From NCBI GenBank assembly GCA_965199745.1, contig CBDATB010000005.1, positions 83,272 through 147,271 of the forward strand: a DNA stretch of 64,000 nt. The letters are read 5' to 3'. Positions 1 to 9,198 of the stretch are shown here, piece by piece. The stretch is from CBDATB01 sp965199745 (GTDB lineage: Bacteria > Bacteroidota > Bacteroidia > Cytophagales > Flammeovirgaceae). Within the stretch, counting starts at the first letter, position 1; every line of letters starts with the position of its first letter. Under the pieces are notes generated by a model, which was given only the letters and a program-made list of their open reading frames with translations, searched no databases and was not told the DNA's origin. The translations under genes and the position numbers were made by a program.

Positions 1-33
1 AATACATGCCTTTTCAATAGCTGTAGTTTTCAT
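1..33 (-). CDS. 5' end of an unidentified gene leaving the window
   Basis: Reading leftwards from an ATG at 33 the frame is open to the window edge (MKTTAIEKACI). A TACCTTTG element 38 bp upstream fits a Bacteroidota -7 box. Eleven codons are too few to name a product. Glycine-cleavage T proteins often begin in a similar way, but that is only a guess. The gene is inferred from the start codon plus the promoter element. Confidence 0.35.
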   Translation of the reverse strand, partial: MKTTAIEKACI

Positions 34-433
34 AAATCGATATATTGACGAGTGTTAAATATAAAAAATGCAAAGGTAAAGAATTTCATTTTCTTTTTAT
101 GATTATTTAATAAAAAACTATTCTTGCAACCTAAAGATTCAAGCGTGTCAAGACCTTTTACAATAATTTTTTTAGTTGATAAATACAAACTAACTAACTT
201 TGCAACAAATTAGCTATCACTGAATATGATAGTGAGCAAACTACTGATTAAAAGCACTCAAATATTTATTAGTGATGATGTAAAATGTATGATGAGCTTT
301 TTACAAGCTGATGATTCCACTATTTAGAACTGCTTAAAATGGCTTATCAAAGGGTTCTATATCTATATTTCTGGTAATGAGATACCTTAGAAGGCACCGC
401 ACATTTTGTATTACCACTATTTATTGAATATTT
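34..433. other. 400-bp intergenic region upstream of mltG
   Basis: This AT-rich stretch has no supported coding frame. On the minus strand it holds the -7 element at 71-78. On the plus strand there is a TAACTTTG at 195-202 with a TTG 16 bp upstream, slightly short of the usual 19-bp spacing. It is a possible weak promoter for mltG with a leader of about 230 nt. Confidence 0.5.
71..78 (-). promoter_or_regulatory. -7 promoter element, Bacteroidota type
   Basis: The minus strand reads TACCTTTG, matching TAnnTTTG, about 38 bp before the ATG at 33. No TTTG is seen 19-20 bp further upstream, so the -33 half is weak or absent. Confidence 0.35.
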
Positions 434-1468
434 ATGATACGAAAAAAAAATGTTCCCATGCTTGCCTTCGTAGGTCTTAGCATGTTGTTTATGATGTTTT
501 CTGTATACTTTTACCAAATCTTTTATAGCCCCAATTTAGTTATTAAGCAAGAAAAGGCACGGGTTTATATTCCTCACAATGCTACCATTTACCAAGTATT
601 AGATACACTGATAAAATATCAGTATATAGAAGATAGAATTTCGTTTATGTTTGTTGCCAAACTACTGAATTACCACGAAAATGTAAAGCCGGGTTTTTAT
701 TTGCTCAATAAGAAACTCAACAATCTTTCTGCCGTCAGGGTGCTAAGGTCGGGTGAGCAAACGCCTTTACAAATTACGCTATCAAATGCTCGGACAAAAA
801 AAGATATCGCCAATAAATTATGCCGTTATTTGGCAATACAGCCACAAGATTTGCTCATGTTGATGAATAATCCGGCAGTTACTAAAAAATATGGCTTTGA
901 TACTACTACTATTGCCTGCGCATTTATTCCTAATACCTACGAAGTTTACTGGACAGTTAGCGTAGAGGCTTTGCTGAAAAGGATGATAAAAGAATATGAG
1001 CGCTTCTGGACTAAAGAGAGAAAACAAAAAGCTATAAAAGCAGGCTTTACCCCCATAGAAGCAGCTATTTTAGCTTCTATTGTACAAGCTGAGACGCTTA
1101 AATCTGATGAAAAGAGGACAGTAGCGGGGCTATACATCAATAGGTTAAAAAAAAATATTCGCTTGGCTGCCGACCCAACTGTTGTTTTTGCCGTCGGTGA
1201 TTTTACGCTCAAAAGAGTGTTGAAAAAACATCTGGCAGTGCAATCACCTTACAATACTTATTTACACAAGGGCTTGCCTGCAGGACCTATCAATATTCCT
1301 TCACCAGCTTCTATTGACGCCGTACTCAATTATGAAAAGCACAATTATTTATATATGTGTGCACGCGAAGATTTTTCTGGCTACCATCGTTTTGCAAAAC
1401 ACTTTACACAACATAATATCAATGCACAGAAATACCGCAGAGCACTTAACAAAGCAGGGATTCGGTAG
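434..1468 (+). CDS. mltG: endolytic peptidoglycan transglycosylase MltG (YceG family)
   Basis: Membrane-anchored lytic transglycosylase that cleaves nascent glycan strands at the inner membrane and so sets peptidoglycan chain length. The 344-residue length fits the family. A single N-terminal membrane segment (about residues 8-28) is followed by the periplasmic YceG domain. The signature ASIVQAE carries the catalytic glutamate at about residue 220, and DPTVVFA and GLPAGPI/SPASIDAVL are further family blocks. The ATG at 434 gives a complete signal-anchor. It stands alone, 121 bp before the aminotransferase on the same strand, and is probably transcribed separately. Confidence 0.93.
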   Translation: MIRKKNVPMLAFVGLSMLFMMFSVYFYQIFYSPNLVIKQEKARVYIPHNATIYQVLDTLIKYQYIEDRISFMFVAKLLNYHENVKPGFYLLNKKLNNLSAVRVLRSGEQTPLQITLSNARTKKDIANKLCRYLAIQPQDLLMLMNNPAVTKKYGFDTTTIACAFIPNTYEVYWTVSVEALLKRMIKEYERFWTKERKQKAIKAGFTPIEAAILASIVQAETLKSDEKRTVAGLYINRLKKNIRLAADPTVVFAVGDFTLKRVLKKHLAVQSPYNTYLHKGLPAGPINIPSPASIDAVLNYEKHNYLYMCAREDFSGYHRFAKHFTQHNINAQKYRRALNKAGIR

Positions 1469-1589
1469 TCCATAATAACTAATGTAAAAAATAAATAGCC
1501 GCTTGCAACGATATACGTTTCTTAATTACTAATTATAATCTTAATTTTGCCATTCTGGTTTAATCATTTATTTACATTCTAAGTATATA

Positions 1590-2786
1590 ATGGAACAGCA
1601 TCTATCCAATCGGTCACGGTCTTTGGCAGAATCGCAGACCTTAGCTATGGCAGCTAAAGCCAGAGAGTTAGAAGCACAGGGTACTCAGATCATTAAGCTC
1701 AATTTAGGAGAACCCGATTTTCAAACGCCCGAATATATTAAAGACGCAGCTAAGCAAGCTATTACAGATGGCTACACTTTTTACCCCCCCGTACAAGGTT
1801 TCCCAGATTTAATTGAAGGTATCGTCAACAAATTGAAAAGGGATAATGGTTTAACTTATGGAAAGGAAAATGTTATCGTCTCTACAGGTGCTAAGCATTC
1901 TATTACTAATGTGATGTTGAGTTTACTCAACAAAGCAGATGAGGTTATCGTATTTTCTCCTTTTTGGGTGAGCTACCAGGAGCAAATAAAACTGGCTGAA
2001 GGGGTGCCAGTTTATATAAAGGGCAACATCAACAACGACTTTAAGGTAACTGCGCAGCAGCTCAAAGCAGCAATTACCCCAAAAACTAAAATAGTTATTT
2101 TTTCGTCACCTTGTAATCCTACCGGTTCGGTTTTTAGCAGACAAGAACTCAGATCACTTGCCGAAGTATTGATACCGCACGACAATATCTTTATTATTTC
2201 TGATGAAATTTACGAATATATTACTTTTAAAGGTAAACACGAAAGTATTGCGCAGTTTGAAAGTATTAAAGACAGAGTAATCTTAGTGAATGGTTTTTCC
2301 AAAGGCTTTGCCATGACTGGCTGGCGCCTGGGCTACATTGCTGCACCTGCATGGATTGTTAAGGCTTGTAAAAAAATTCAGGGGCAGGTTACCTCGGGGG
2401 CTTGCTCTATTGCGCAAAAAGCTGCTGTTGCTGCTATTAACGGCGATCGTTCAGCAGCAGAAATAATGCGTCAGGCTTATTTGAGAAGAAGAAATTTGGT
2501 TAAAAGTTTATTATCTGAAGTAGAAGGTGTGAAAATGAACACGCCCGAAGGTGCCTTTTATATATTTCCCGATATTAGTTTTTACTTCGGAAAATCTTAC
2601 GATAATAGCAAAATTGCTAACAGCTATGATTTAGCGATGTTTTTACTCAATGAGGCGCACGTTTCTGTAGTAGACGGTACGGCATTTGGCGATCCTAACT
2701 GTGTGAGAATTTCTTTTGCCGCCTCCGATGAATCTTTAAAAAAAGCGGTAGCCAACATAAAAACAGCACTGGTAAAACTCAAATAA
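1590..2786 (+). CDS. PLP-dependent aspartate/aromatic-type aminotransferase (class I)
   Basis: A cytosolic fold-type I aminotransferase of 398 residues, typical for AspC-like enzymes. Seen motifs are NLGEPDF near residue 40, the SSPCNPTGSVF substrate-binding stretch, SDEIYEY, the Schiff-base lysine in FSKGFAMTGWRLGY at about residue 238, and the C-terminal phosphate/carboxylate arginine in CVRISFA. The family transfers the amino group of aspartate to 2-oxoglutarate, and some members accept other amino acids, so exact specificity is not settled. A TAATTTTG -7-like element lies at 1542-1549, 41 bp before the start. The next gene follows after 55 bp on the same strand. Confidence 0.9.
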   Translation: MEQHLSNRSRSLAESQTLAMAAKARELEAQGTQIIKLNLGEPDFQTPEYIKDAAKQAITDGYTFYPPVQGFPDLIEGIVNKLKRDNGLTYGKENVIVSTGAKHSITNVMLSLLNKADEVIVFSPFWVSYQEQIKLAEGVPVYIKGNINNDFKVTAQQLKAAITPKTKIVIFSSPCNPTGSVFSRQELRSLAEVLIPHDNIFIISDEIYEYITFKGKHESIAQFESIKDRVILVNGFSKGFAMTGWRLGYIAAPAWIVKACKKIQGQVTSGACSIAQKAAVAAINGDRSAAEIMRQAYLRRRNLVKSLLSEVEGVKMNTPEGAFYIFPDISFYFGKSYDNSKIANSYDLAMFLLNEAHVSVVDGTAFGDPNCVRISFAASDESLKKAVANIKTALVKLK

Positions 2787-2841
2787 TCTTTGCGAATACA
2801 TTTTACCCATTTAGTTATTTTCATTATTACCTACCTTACTT

Positions 2842-4332
2842 ATGCCAATTTCTGTAAAAAGCCTGTCTACGCGGATTTATTTATTGGTTATCAGTTTTCT
2901 GGTTTTTTCCTCTATCTACTATATTTATACAGCTTATAGCTCACTACTTGAAATTAAAGAGAAAGATAACCTCGAGCGACTCAAAGGCATAGTGGCAACC
3001 ATTGCAGCAACTGTCGATACCAAAGACTTTGAGACTTTGCTGAAGAAATATCCGAATATAGATGACATCAAAAACACCGAAGATGATAGCATATATAGAG
3101 AAATTCATTATATTTTTAAAATGTTTGAACAAAATAATAATTTAAATACTGCTATTTATACACTTACCAGAAATAATAAAAATGAGTACTTCTTCGGGGT
3201 TACTTCTGCTGAAAAACCTTATTACAGGCACGTTTATGACACCTACCCCGAAATTTTAGCAAACAACTACCAGCAAGGAGGGACAATACCTATTTATGAA
3301 GATGAGAATGGCACATGGCTTTCTGCCTTTGCTCCCATCAAGTCGGCAGATGGAAAAACATTGGGTGTTGTGCAAGCCGATCGTATGTTTGAACATTTTA
3401 ATGAAGAAGCCAAAAAGGTGCTTTATAAGGATATGATTATCTTCTCCTTAGCTATACTGGGGCTTTCTGTTATTTTAATACGCATACTATCTAAAGTATT
3501 AAAAAATGAAGAAAATAGCAAAAGACTCATCGAAAATTCTACCTTGATTATCAAAGAAAAAAACTATAAAATAACCAAAAGTATACGCTATGCTAAGAGA
3601 ATACAAGATGCAATGTTTCAAATCCGCGAAAGCTCGTTGGGTAAACTTTCCGATTTTTTTCAAGTGTATATGCCTAAAGACATTGTTAGCGGAGATTTTA
3701 TCTGGGTGCATGAAGAAAAAAATCAAGTCTACATCGCCGTTGCCGATTGCACGGGGCATGGCGTACCGGGTGCTTTACTATCTATATTGGGTGCGTCTTC
3801 ACTCAAGGAAATTGTTGTGAGCAAAAACGTAAAGCATCCCGACGAGGTTTTGTTTCTGCTAGATAAAAAGATCAAAGAATTACTCAACCAAGATGAAGAG
3901 AATAATTTGAGTGATGACGGTATGGATATTGGACTCTGTCTGATTGACTATTCGGATATGACGTTGGAGTATGCCGGCGCACATCATGAAATTATTATTG
4001 CTAATGAAGAAAAAATCAATACGATTCGCGGTGATAAGAGGGGCTTGGGAGGCTCTTATACTAGACAGCTAAAGCCCTTCACTAATCACGTATTTGAAGT
4101 GGACAAGGGAGATAAAATCTACCTTTATTCCGACGGTATTACCGATCAGTTTGGAAAAAATGAAAAAGGTAAAATAGAAAAATTTAAACGTCGGCGATTA
4201 ATAGAGTTAATCAAAAATATACATGCTAATGGGTTGAATGCGCAAAAACAAAATATAGAAAAAGCACTCCATAATTGGCGCAGCGACGAACCACAATTAG
4301 ATGATATTTCGTTTTTTGCCATGCAAATCTGA
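2842..4332 (+). CDS. membrane sensor with SpoIIE-type PP2C phosphatase domain
   Basis: This 496-residue protein has an N-terminal transmembrane helix (about 12-30), an extracytoplasmic sensor region (about 35-190), a second helix (about 195-213) and a cytoplasmic SpoIIE/PPM phosphatase domain (about 265-496). The periplasmic part resembles dCACHE/PDC ligand-binding folds (AFAPIKSADGKTLGVVQADR). Metal-binding aspartates are visible in SGDFIW, VADCTGHGVPGAL and LYSDGITDQFG. Family members dephosphorylate anti-sigma-factor antagonists in partner-switching signalling. A candidate GHKL kinase partner is encoded at 18504-18905, but no antagonist gene is adjacent. The ligand is unknown. Confidence 0.85.
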   Translation: MPISVKSLSTRIYLLVISFLVFSSIYYIYTAYSSLLEIKEKDNLERLKGIVATIAATVDTKDFETLLKKYPNIDDIKNTEDDSIYREIHYIFKMFEQNNNLNTAIYTLTRNNKNEYFFGVTSAEKPYYRHVYDTYPEILANNYQQGGTIPIYEDENGTWLSAFAPIKSADGKTLGVVQADRMFEHFNEEAKKVLYKDMIIFSLAILGLSVILIRILSKVLKNEENSKRLIENSTLIIKEKNYKITKSIRYAKRIQDAMFQIRESSLGKLSDFFQVYMPKDIVSGDFIWVHEEKNQVYIAVADCTGHGVPGALLSILGASSLKEIVVSKNVKHPDEVLFLLDKKIKELLNQDEENNLSDDGMDIGLCLIDYSDMTLEYAGAHHEIIIANEEKINTIRGDKRGLGGSYTRQLKPFTNHVFEVDKGDKIYLYSDGITDQFGKNEKGKIEKFKRRRLIELIKNIHANGLNAQKQNIEKALHNWRSDEPQLDDISFFAMQI

Positions 4333-4534
4333 CCATTTTAAAGTAAACGCAATAGTGAGGCTCACCAGAAAGTCGGATAATTTTATTCAAGTGAGTAATA
4401 AATATGTGTGCTTTTATCATTAATAAAATAAGCGTTTTCTGTAGTGCCAAGCACGGGCAACTCCTCAGGTTCGTAAAATCACAAAAATTAAATATGGAAA
4501 ATAAAAAAGACTGCCTTCACAGACGTTCTTTTTT

Positions 4535-5086
4535 TCAATTCATCGTAGTACCACCACTCTTTTTTGCCCAACGCAGAAGCTCAGACAAACGGATAATCAG
4601 ATACAAGATAGTGGCAGATAGTAAGATACCAAAAACCACTACAAACCAAAATAGAGGATACTTCTGAGGATAGAAAGGAATGTAATTGGGCTTGGCAAGC
4701 GGTGGTGGGCGAGCAATGACCGCCTCTTTTGTGGCAATTTGCGCAAGTTGTTCACTAGCAATTTTAATATAATCAATGATGTGCAAAACCTCTTCTTCAC
4801 TAAGTGCCTGATTTGGCATAATCATTTGGTTGTACTCATTGTAAATAGCTACTGCTTGTGGGTCATTCTTTTGTATTAGTGTTTGGGAAGATTGAATAAA
4901 ACTTACTAACCATTCCTGCTCGTATTTTTCATGAACATTTTTTAAGGGAGGTCCCACCAGTTTTTTATCTAACATATGGCAGGGCGAGCAGTTGCTTTTA
5001 AATAAAGCTCTTCCAGGTGTTTGGGCAAGCAGTGCTTGAGCTTGCAAAGCTAAAAAACACATTAATAATAAATATGACTCTTTCAT
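4535..5086 (-). CDS. membrane-anchored class I cytochrome c
   Basis: A 183-residue monohaem cytochrome c with an N-terminal signal peptide ending near LLAQ. The haem-binding motif is CSPCH at about residues 33-37, and the likely axial methionine lies in the IMPNQAL stretch. A C-terminal transmembrane helix (about 140-165) anchors it to the membrane. It is the last gene of the oxidase cluster, and its ATG overlaps the SCO stop codon in ATGA fashion, so translation is probably coupled. It likely carries electrons to the CuA site of the ba3-type oxidase; that role is inferred from position. Confidence 0.85.
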   Translation of the reverse strand: MKESYLLLMCFLALQAQALLAQTPGRALFKSNCSPCHMLDKKLVGPPLKNVHEKYEQEWLVSFIQSSQTLIQKNDPQAVAIYNEYNQMIMPNQALSEEEVLHIIDYIKIASEQLAQIATKEAVIARPPPLAKPNYIPFYPQKYPLFWFVVVFGILLSATILYLIIRLSELLRWAKKSGGTTMN

Positions 5087-5709
5087 TGTTTTAATCTATT
5101 TATATCATATACCAATTGTTTTATCGCCGCTTTATCTGTGCCGTCATAGTACCCTCTGATACGCTTCTGCTGGTCAACGAGTACTAGTTTTTCACTGTGT
5201 ATAAAATCATCTGAACCGCCGTCGCCATCTTGGGCAGTAATAAAGTAGCCTTTTCGGGCAAGCCTATATATACTTGATTTGTTACCAGTGAGAAAAAACC
5301 ATTGTCCAGGTTTGCTATTATAATTTTTAGCATATTCGGCCAATCTTTCCACATTATCCCTTTCAGGATCTACTGTATAAGATACAATCGCTACCTGATC
5401 ATCATTGAGAAACTTATTTTGCACATCTTGAAGATTGCGCGACATTTTAGGGCATATACTAGGACAGTACGTAAAGAAAAAATCTACTACCATAATTTTA
5501 CCCTTAAAATTGTTAAGTGTTTGCTTTTGTCCTTTTTGATCGACTAATTCAAAATAGGGAATAGTGTGCCGTGTCTCTCCTGTTACCTCATCTATCGGAC
5601 CGTAAATAGACAATGACTCAAACTTCTGTTCATAGGTGAGTAAAGCAATGTACACGACGGAGGGAAATGTCAAAACAATGCCCAAAAACAAATATATTTT
5701 CTTATTCAT
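5083..5709 (-). CDS. SCO1/SenC copper-delivery protein
   Basis: A thioredoxin-fold membrane-anchored copper chaperone of 208 residues. One N-terminal hydrophobic helix (about 5-25) leads to the periplasmic domain. The copper ligands are CPSIC in the FFFTYCPSICPKMS stretch and a conserved histidine in DFIHSEKLVLVD. Known members insert copper into the CuA centre of cytochrome oxidase subunit II, which is encoded just upstream in the same cluster. It overlaps the cytochrome c gene by 4 nt and starts 8 nt after the globin gene. Confidence 0.92.
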   Translation of the reverse strand: MNKKIYLFLGIVLTFPSVVYIALLTYEQKFESLSIYGPIDEVTGETRHTIPYFELVDQKGQKQTLNNFKGKIMVVDFFFTYCPSICPKMSRNLQDVQNKFLNDDQVAIVSYTVDPERDNVERLAEYAKNYNSKPGQWFFLTGNKSSIYRLARKGYFITAQDGDGGSDDFIHSEKLVLVDQQKRIRGYYDGTDKAAIKQLVYDINRLKQ

Positions 5710-5717
5710 ATCTTTTT

Positions 5718-6095
5718 CTATTTAATCGTATTTAATTTGGCCCGTATGACTACGGCAATTGAATTGGCTCTCGTTTTGGCAAGATATGCTTTCTGCCCTT
5801 TAAAGCGTTCGTCTATGGTTTGCTTAAATAGGGCAAGCCATCTATCAAAGTGTTCTTTTCTAAGCGTAGTCTTCTGATGAAGCAATGCGTGTACTTGCAG
5901 CGGATTACCCTTGTATTTTGCCAAATGAAATAAGGCGGTTTCCCAAAAATCATACATTTTTGGCAAGTGTTCTTGCCAATCTACTTGTGCTATATCATTA
6001 AAGATGCTGCCCAGCAAGTTGTCTTTTCTTACTGCTGTGTAAAAGGTGTCGACCAAATTTTTAATATCCTCTCTTGTTTCGATGTCTTTTTTCAT
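5718..6095 (-). CDS. group III truncated haemoglobin
   Basis: A small globin of about 125 residues. The start was set at the ATG at 6095 (MKKDIETREDI) because family members begin there; a 20-residue upstream extension is open but unlike the family. The GSIFNDIAQVDW and MYDFWETALF blocks are typical of group III globins, and the proximal haem histidine lies in LRKEHFDRW. These proteins bind O2 or NO. The place inside an oxidase cluster suggests NO detoxification or oxygen handling near the terminal oxidase, which is inference. A 149-bp gap separates it from the membrane protein upstream. Confidence 0.88.
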   Translation of the reverse strand: MKKDIETREDIKNLVDTFYTAVRKDNLLGSIFNDIAQVDWQEHLPKMYDFWETALFHLAKYKGNPLQVHALLHQKTTLRKEHFDRWLALFKQTIDERFKGQKAYLAKTRANSIAVVIRAKLNTIK

Positions 6096-6244
6096 TTGTT
6101 TGCACAACAATGCTTTTTTAAAGTGGTGATAATATTCACTTCGAGACGCACACAAGCCAGACTCTGTATAAGTATTCGATATTTTTCTAAGTTCTATATG
6201 TGTCTACTACTAAAAGAAATCGTCTGTACAAATTTCTTTGTAAA

Positions 6245-6661
6245 TTATTTGCTCGAAAACGAACCAAGTACAATCAACAATATCAGCTTAACTATTTCAA
6301 ATACAACATAAATAAAATGAGTATAAGATTTTGGTAACGGTTTGCTTTCTATCGCTTGCAAGGCGTATTGGTGTAATATAGGCAGCAGCCAGAAAATTTG
6401 AAGCAAGAGCAAAAAAGCTATGGGTATGAAAGCAAATAATACCTTTTTATCAGGATAAGAAAAAAAGTAATTAACAACTAAAATTAGCATCAAAAACAGT
6501 TCTACCTTATTTAAGGTACTAAATACTAATCTTCCTATGCCTACGCCTAAAGCCAAAGTAATGCCAGGTGCTTTGAACTTTAAGGGTGCCTCTATAAAAG
6601 AGATACCCGTTAGTAAGCCTGCCCAAACAAAAGGAACTGCTATTTGAAATACCCTTATCAT
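6245..6661 (-). CDS. four-helix membrane protein of the oxidase cluster, function unknown
   Basis: About 138 residues, almost entirely hydrophobic, with roughly four transmembrane segments (near residues 5-25, 40-65, 70-95 and 115-135). The ATG at 6661 directly follows the coxI stop; a GTG at 6667 overlapping that stop is an alternative. The N-terminal AGLLTGISFIEAPLKF resembles small integral proteins often found beside type B oxidases in this phylum. I do not recognise a characterised family. Position suggests a role in oxidase assembly or stability. Confidence 0.7.
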   Translation of the reverse strand: MIRVFQIAVPFVWAGLLTGISFIEAPLKFKAPGITLALGVGIGRLVFSTLNKVELFLMLILVVNYFFSYPDKKVLFAFIPIAFLLLLQIFWLLPILHQYALQAIESKPLPKSYTHFIYVVFEIVKLILLIVLGSFSSK

Positions 6662-6663
6662 TA

Positions 6664-8334
6664 TCACTTAACAGGTAGAGGATTTTCAGGTACGTAAGGC
6701 AGTGCTTCTGGCCCAATATAATTAAGAACATCCATAATAGCTGGAATATAGGCTATTAAAATAACAATAATCATTAATACTAGCCAAGGTTTAAATCCGT
6801 CAAGTAATGCAATACGCGGCTCGTCATGATAGGCATCACTGACGGGAAAGACAAGGCTACCTACACTTTTAGTTTTTGAAAATAACATGCTAAAAAAACT
6901 AATAAAATACAGCACAAAAGCCAGCGTCATAATAATTCCTCCGATAAGTGCAAGCGTGGTTGTAGGTACCCAATCAGAAGTATAAAGTGGGCTTTCGGGG
7001 TTTAAATAAGTCATACCCGTATTAGTTCGGCGAGGCTCTCCGAGTAAACCACCCCACATCAGCCCGCTGGAAAAGATAAAAATGCCTATTGTCCACAAAT
7101 AAGGTACTAGGGTATTGGCGTAAGGCATAACAATAGTTTTACCGGTTAATTTTTCTGTCAGGTAAATACTCATGCCGATAATTGCTAGAAAAACAGGACC
7201 TGCCACCGTCATGTGAAAATGCCCGGGAATAAAAGCTGTATTATGTACCATGTTGTTAAGGCTGTACGAAGCGTTGACCAAGCCGGTAAATCCTCCGAAT
7301 ATAAATAAGATTAAACCACATATGAGATAAGCGAATAAGTAGCGATCTTTGTCAAAATAAGGAAGTTTAAATATCCATCCAAATAAACCCTTAGCACCGT
7401 TTTTGCGTCCGGCGTATTCCAAAGATGCTGCAACGGTAAAAGCGGTAATAAAACTGGGTAAAGCAACGCCAAGAGTAAGGATTGTCTGTACCATTTTAAT
7501 ACCGCGTGTAACACCTGGATCGCCAAATTGATGATGTACACCCACTGGAATAGACAAAATCAGGAAGATAAAGAAAGCTATGCGTCCAGCTAAATCCGAA
7601 TAGAGCTTACCACCCGCCAATTTCGGTAGCATAGTGTAGAACATAGTGTAGGCAGGTAAAAGCCAAAAGTAAACCAGCGCATGACCAAAAAACCAGAATA
7701 AAGTACGTGCCAGTGGTACATTGATAGTATCTGTCCAACCCATAGACCAAGGAATGAGTAACACTAAAATTTCGTACGCCACCGATAATGTACAGACAAA
7801 CCACAAAGTGAAATTAACTAAAGTGCCGATAACAGCTAAAGGAGTTTTTACTAAAGCATTTTCTTTTTTCCATTGCACATATAGCTTTATCCAGCTATAA
7901 AATGCCACCCATGAGCCTACTACCAACAAAGTAGCACCGAGATAAAATGTAGGGTGTGCTTTCAAAGGAGGATAAAAAGTGTACAATACTGATGCTTTCC
8001 CTGCCAGAGTGGCCGCTGCAGCCATTACCGTGCCAACGAGCATTAACAACATGGATGCTCTGACCAAACCGATATTCGGTTCTTTTTTCAAGAAATACGC
8101 CATACAGGCATGGCCGAAAGCCACTGCAAAAAAGGTAGTTAATACAATAGCATTAATTACGCCGTGGAGGGTTAAACCTTGATAATAATCTAATCCGGCA
8201 TAAGCAGCCTGCGATAATAAACCTGCCCGATATATCACCTGTAGAAGCCCGTGATATATCCCCAATAATAATAAGGCAATCGGTATGCTGATTTCTGCTA
8301 ATATAATGTTTTTTAATGCTTTGCTAATTTTCAT
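6664..8334 (-). CDS. cytochrome c oxidase subunit I, ba3-type (type B haem-copper oxidase)
   Basis: The catalytic subunit of a proton-pumping terminal oxidase, 556 residues with about 13 membrane helices. The CuB/active-site block reads GHALVYFWLLPAY, the form seen in Thermus-like ba3 enzymes rather than the GHPEVY of type A. Further haem and CuB histidines are in GVHHQF and IPGHFHMTVAG. It reduces O2 to water with haem and CuB. Subunits IIa and II precede it on the same strand, the latter 39 bp upstream, which supports the type B assignment. Confidence 0.93.
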   Translation of the reverse strand: MKISKALKNIILAEISIPIALLLLGIYHGLLQVIYRAGLLSQAAYAGLDYYQGLTLHGVINAIVLTTFFAVAFGHACMAYFLKKEPNIGLVRASMLLMLVGTVMAAAATLAGKASVLYTFYPPLKAHPTFYLGATLLVVGSWVAFYSWIKLYVQWKKENALVKTPLAVIGTLVNFTLWFVCTLSVAYEILVLLIPWSMGWTDTINVPLARTLFWFFGHALVYFWLLPAYTMFYTMLPKLAGGKLYSDLAGRIAFFIFLILSIPVGVHHQFGDPGVTRGIKMVQTILTLGVALPSFITAFTVAASLEYAGRKNGAKGLFGWIFKLPYFDKDRYLFAYLICGLILFIFGGFTGLVNASYSLNNMVHNTAFIPGHFHMTVAGPVFLAIIGMSIYLTEKLTGKTIVMPYANTLVPYLWTIGIFIFSSGLMWGGLLGEPRRTNTGMTYLNPESPLYTSDWVPTTTLALIGGIIMTLAFVLYFISFFSMLFSKTKSVGSLVFPVSDAYHDEPRIALLDGFKPWLVLMIIVILIAYIPAIMDVLNYIGPEALPYVPENPLPVK

Positions 8335-8373
8335 TTCTTTCAGGTTAGATATTTTTCTTTTTGACCAAGTATA

Positions 8374-8817
8374 TTACCTATAATTAACGATAACTTCAGC
8401 TTGCATTTGTTGGTGTCCTACTCCACAGTATTCATGGCATAGAATTTTGTACACGCCCGGTCTATCAAAAGTTACTGTAGTTTTATTAATGCCTCCATAT
8501 ACTGCCATCATATTAATATTCTTTTCAGAAATATGAAAGCCATGTACCACATCCTGAGAGGTGAGAAAAAAATCAACCTCGCTGCCCACAGGCAAAAAGA
8601 TTTCAGCAGGCTCAAAAGACCACATTTTCGCTACACAAAAGACCTGGAAGGTAGTACTGTCTAATTGGGTAATTTTGGGTTTGGTATAGGTAACATCATA
8701 AGGTATACATTCGGGTAAGTCGTTTTGTGAACCTCTACTTGACCAGAGTATTGCAAATAAAAATACTGTCAAAATAACACCCGTAATAGTTAATATTCTG
8801 TTCTCGTACTTATCCAT
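8374..8817 (-). CDS. cytochrome c oxidase subunit II, ba3-type, CuA domain
   Basis: A short subunit II of 147 residues with one N-terminal membrane helix (about 9-27) and a periplasmic cupredoxin domain. All CuA ligands are visible: a histidine in VVHGFHI, then CHEYC, GVGH and the following methionine in QQM. It accepts electrons from cytochrome c and passes them to subunit I. The single helix and small size match ba3/type B enzymes, in which subunit IIa supplies the second helix. That subunit is encoded 37 bp upstream. Confidence 0.93.
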   Translation of the reverse strand: MDKYENRILTITGVILTVFLFAILWSSRGSQNDLPECIPYDVTYTKPKITQLDSTTFQVFCVAKMWSFEPAEIFLPVGSEVDFFLTSQDVVHGFHISEKNINMMAVYGGINKTTVTFDRPGVYKILCHEYCGVGHQQMQAEVIVNYR

Positions 8818-8854
8818 TTTTTAATTAATTATTAGTAATCTTTAGAAAGAAAAA

Positions 8855-8968
8855 TCAGGCACGGTACAGCATAATGGCGTAAATACCAAACCAGATGAGA
8901 GTGCATATTATTATGAGAATGATAAAGAAAGCAATACTGCCCTTAGGAATAAAATTTTTTTTTTGCAT
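8855..8968 (-). CDS. cytochrome c oxidase subunit IIa-like single-helix peptide
   Basis: A 37-residue frame starting with ATG at 8968. The product begins MQKKNFIPKGS, then has one strongly hydrophobic helix (about residues 11-34) and ends LYRA. Type B (ba3) oxidases contain a subunit IIa of about this size that replaces the first helix of subunit II. The product fits in length, topology and place, immediately before subunit II on the same strand. Codons 2-5 include a run of ten A bases, which could be prone to slippage. Gene identity is inferred from size and context. Confidence 0.75.
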   Translation of the reverse strand: MQKKNFIPKGSIAFFIILIIICTLIWFGIYAIMLYRA

Positions 8969-9198
8969 AGTTTTGATTATTTTGGTAAATTTATCAACGC
9001 AGAGCAAAGCCAGAATAGAAGAATAGCAGCTAGGCTAAACGGTGTTTTAATGGTATTTATATATTGTTAGCAAAAGTGTCTTCTAACTACACGGTTCTGC
9101 ATTTGCTTTCTTTTCTTCTGTAAACCTAAAAGTAAATAAAGTAAATTCAAAAACTAACGGACTTATTTCTTTTCTGTCTTCGTAATTTTCTATATTTC

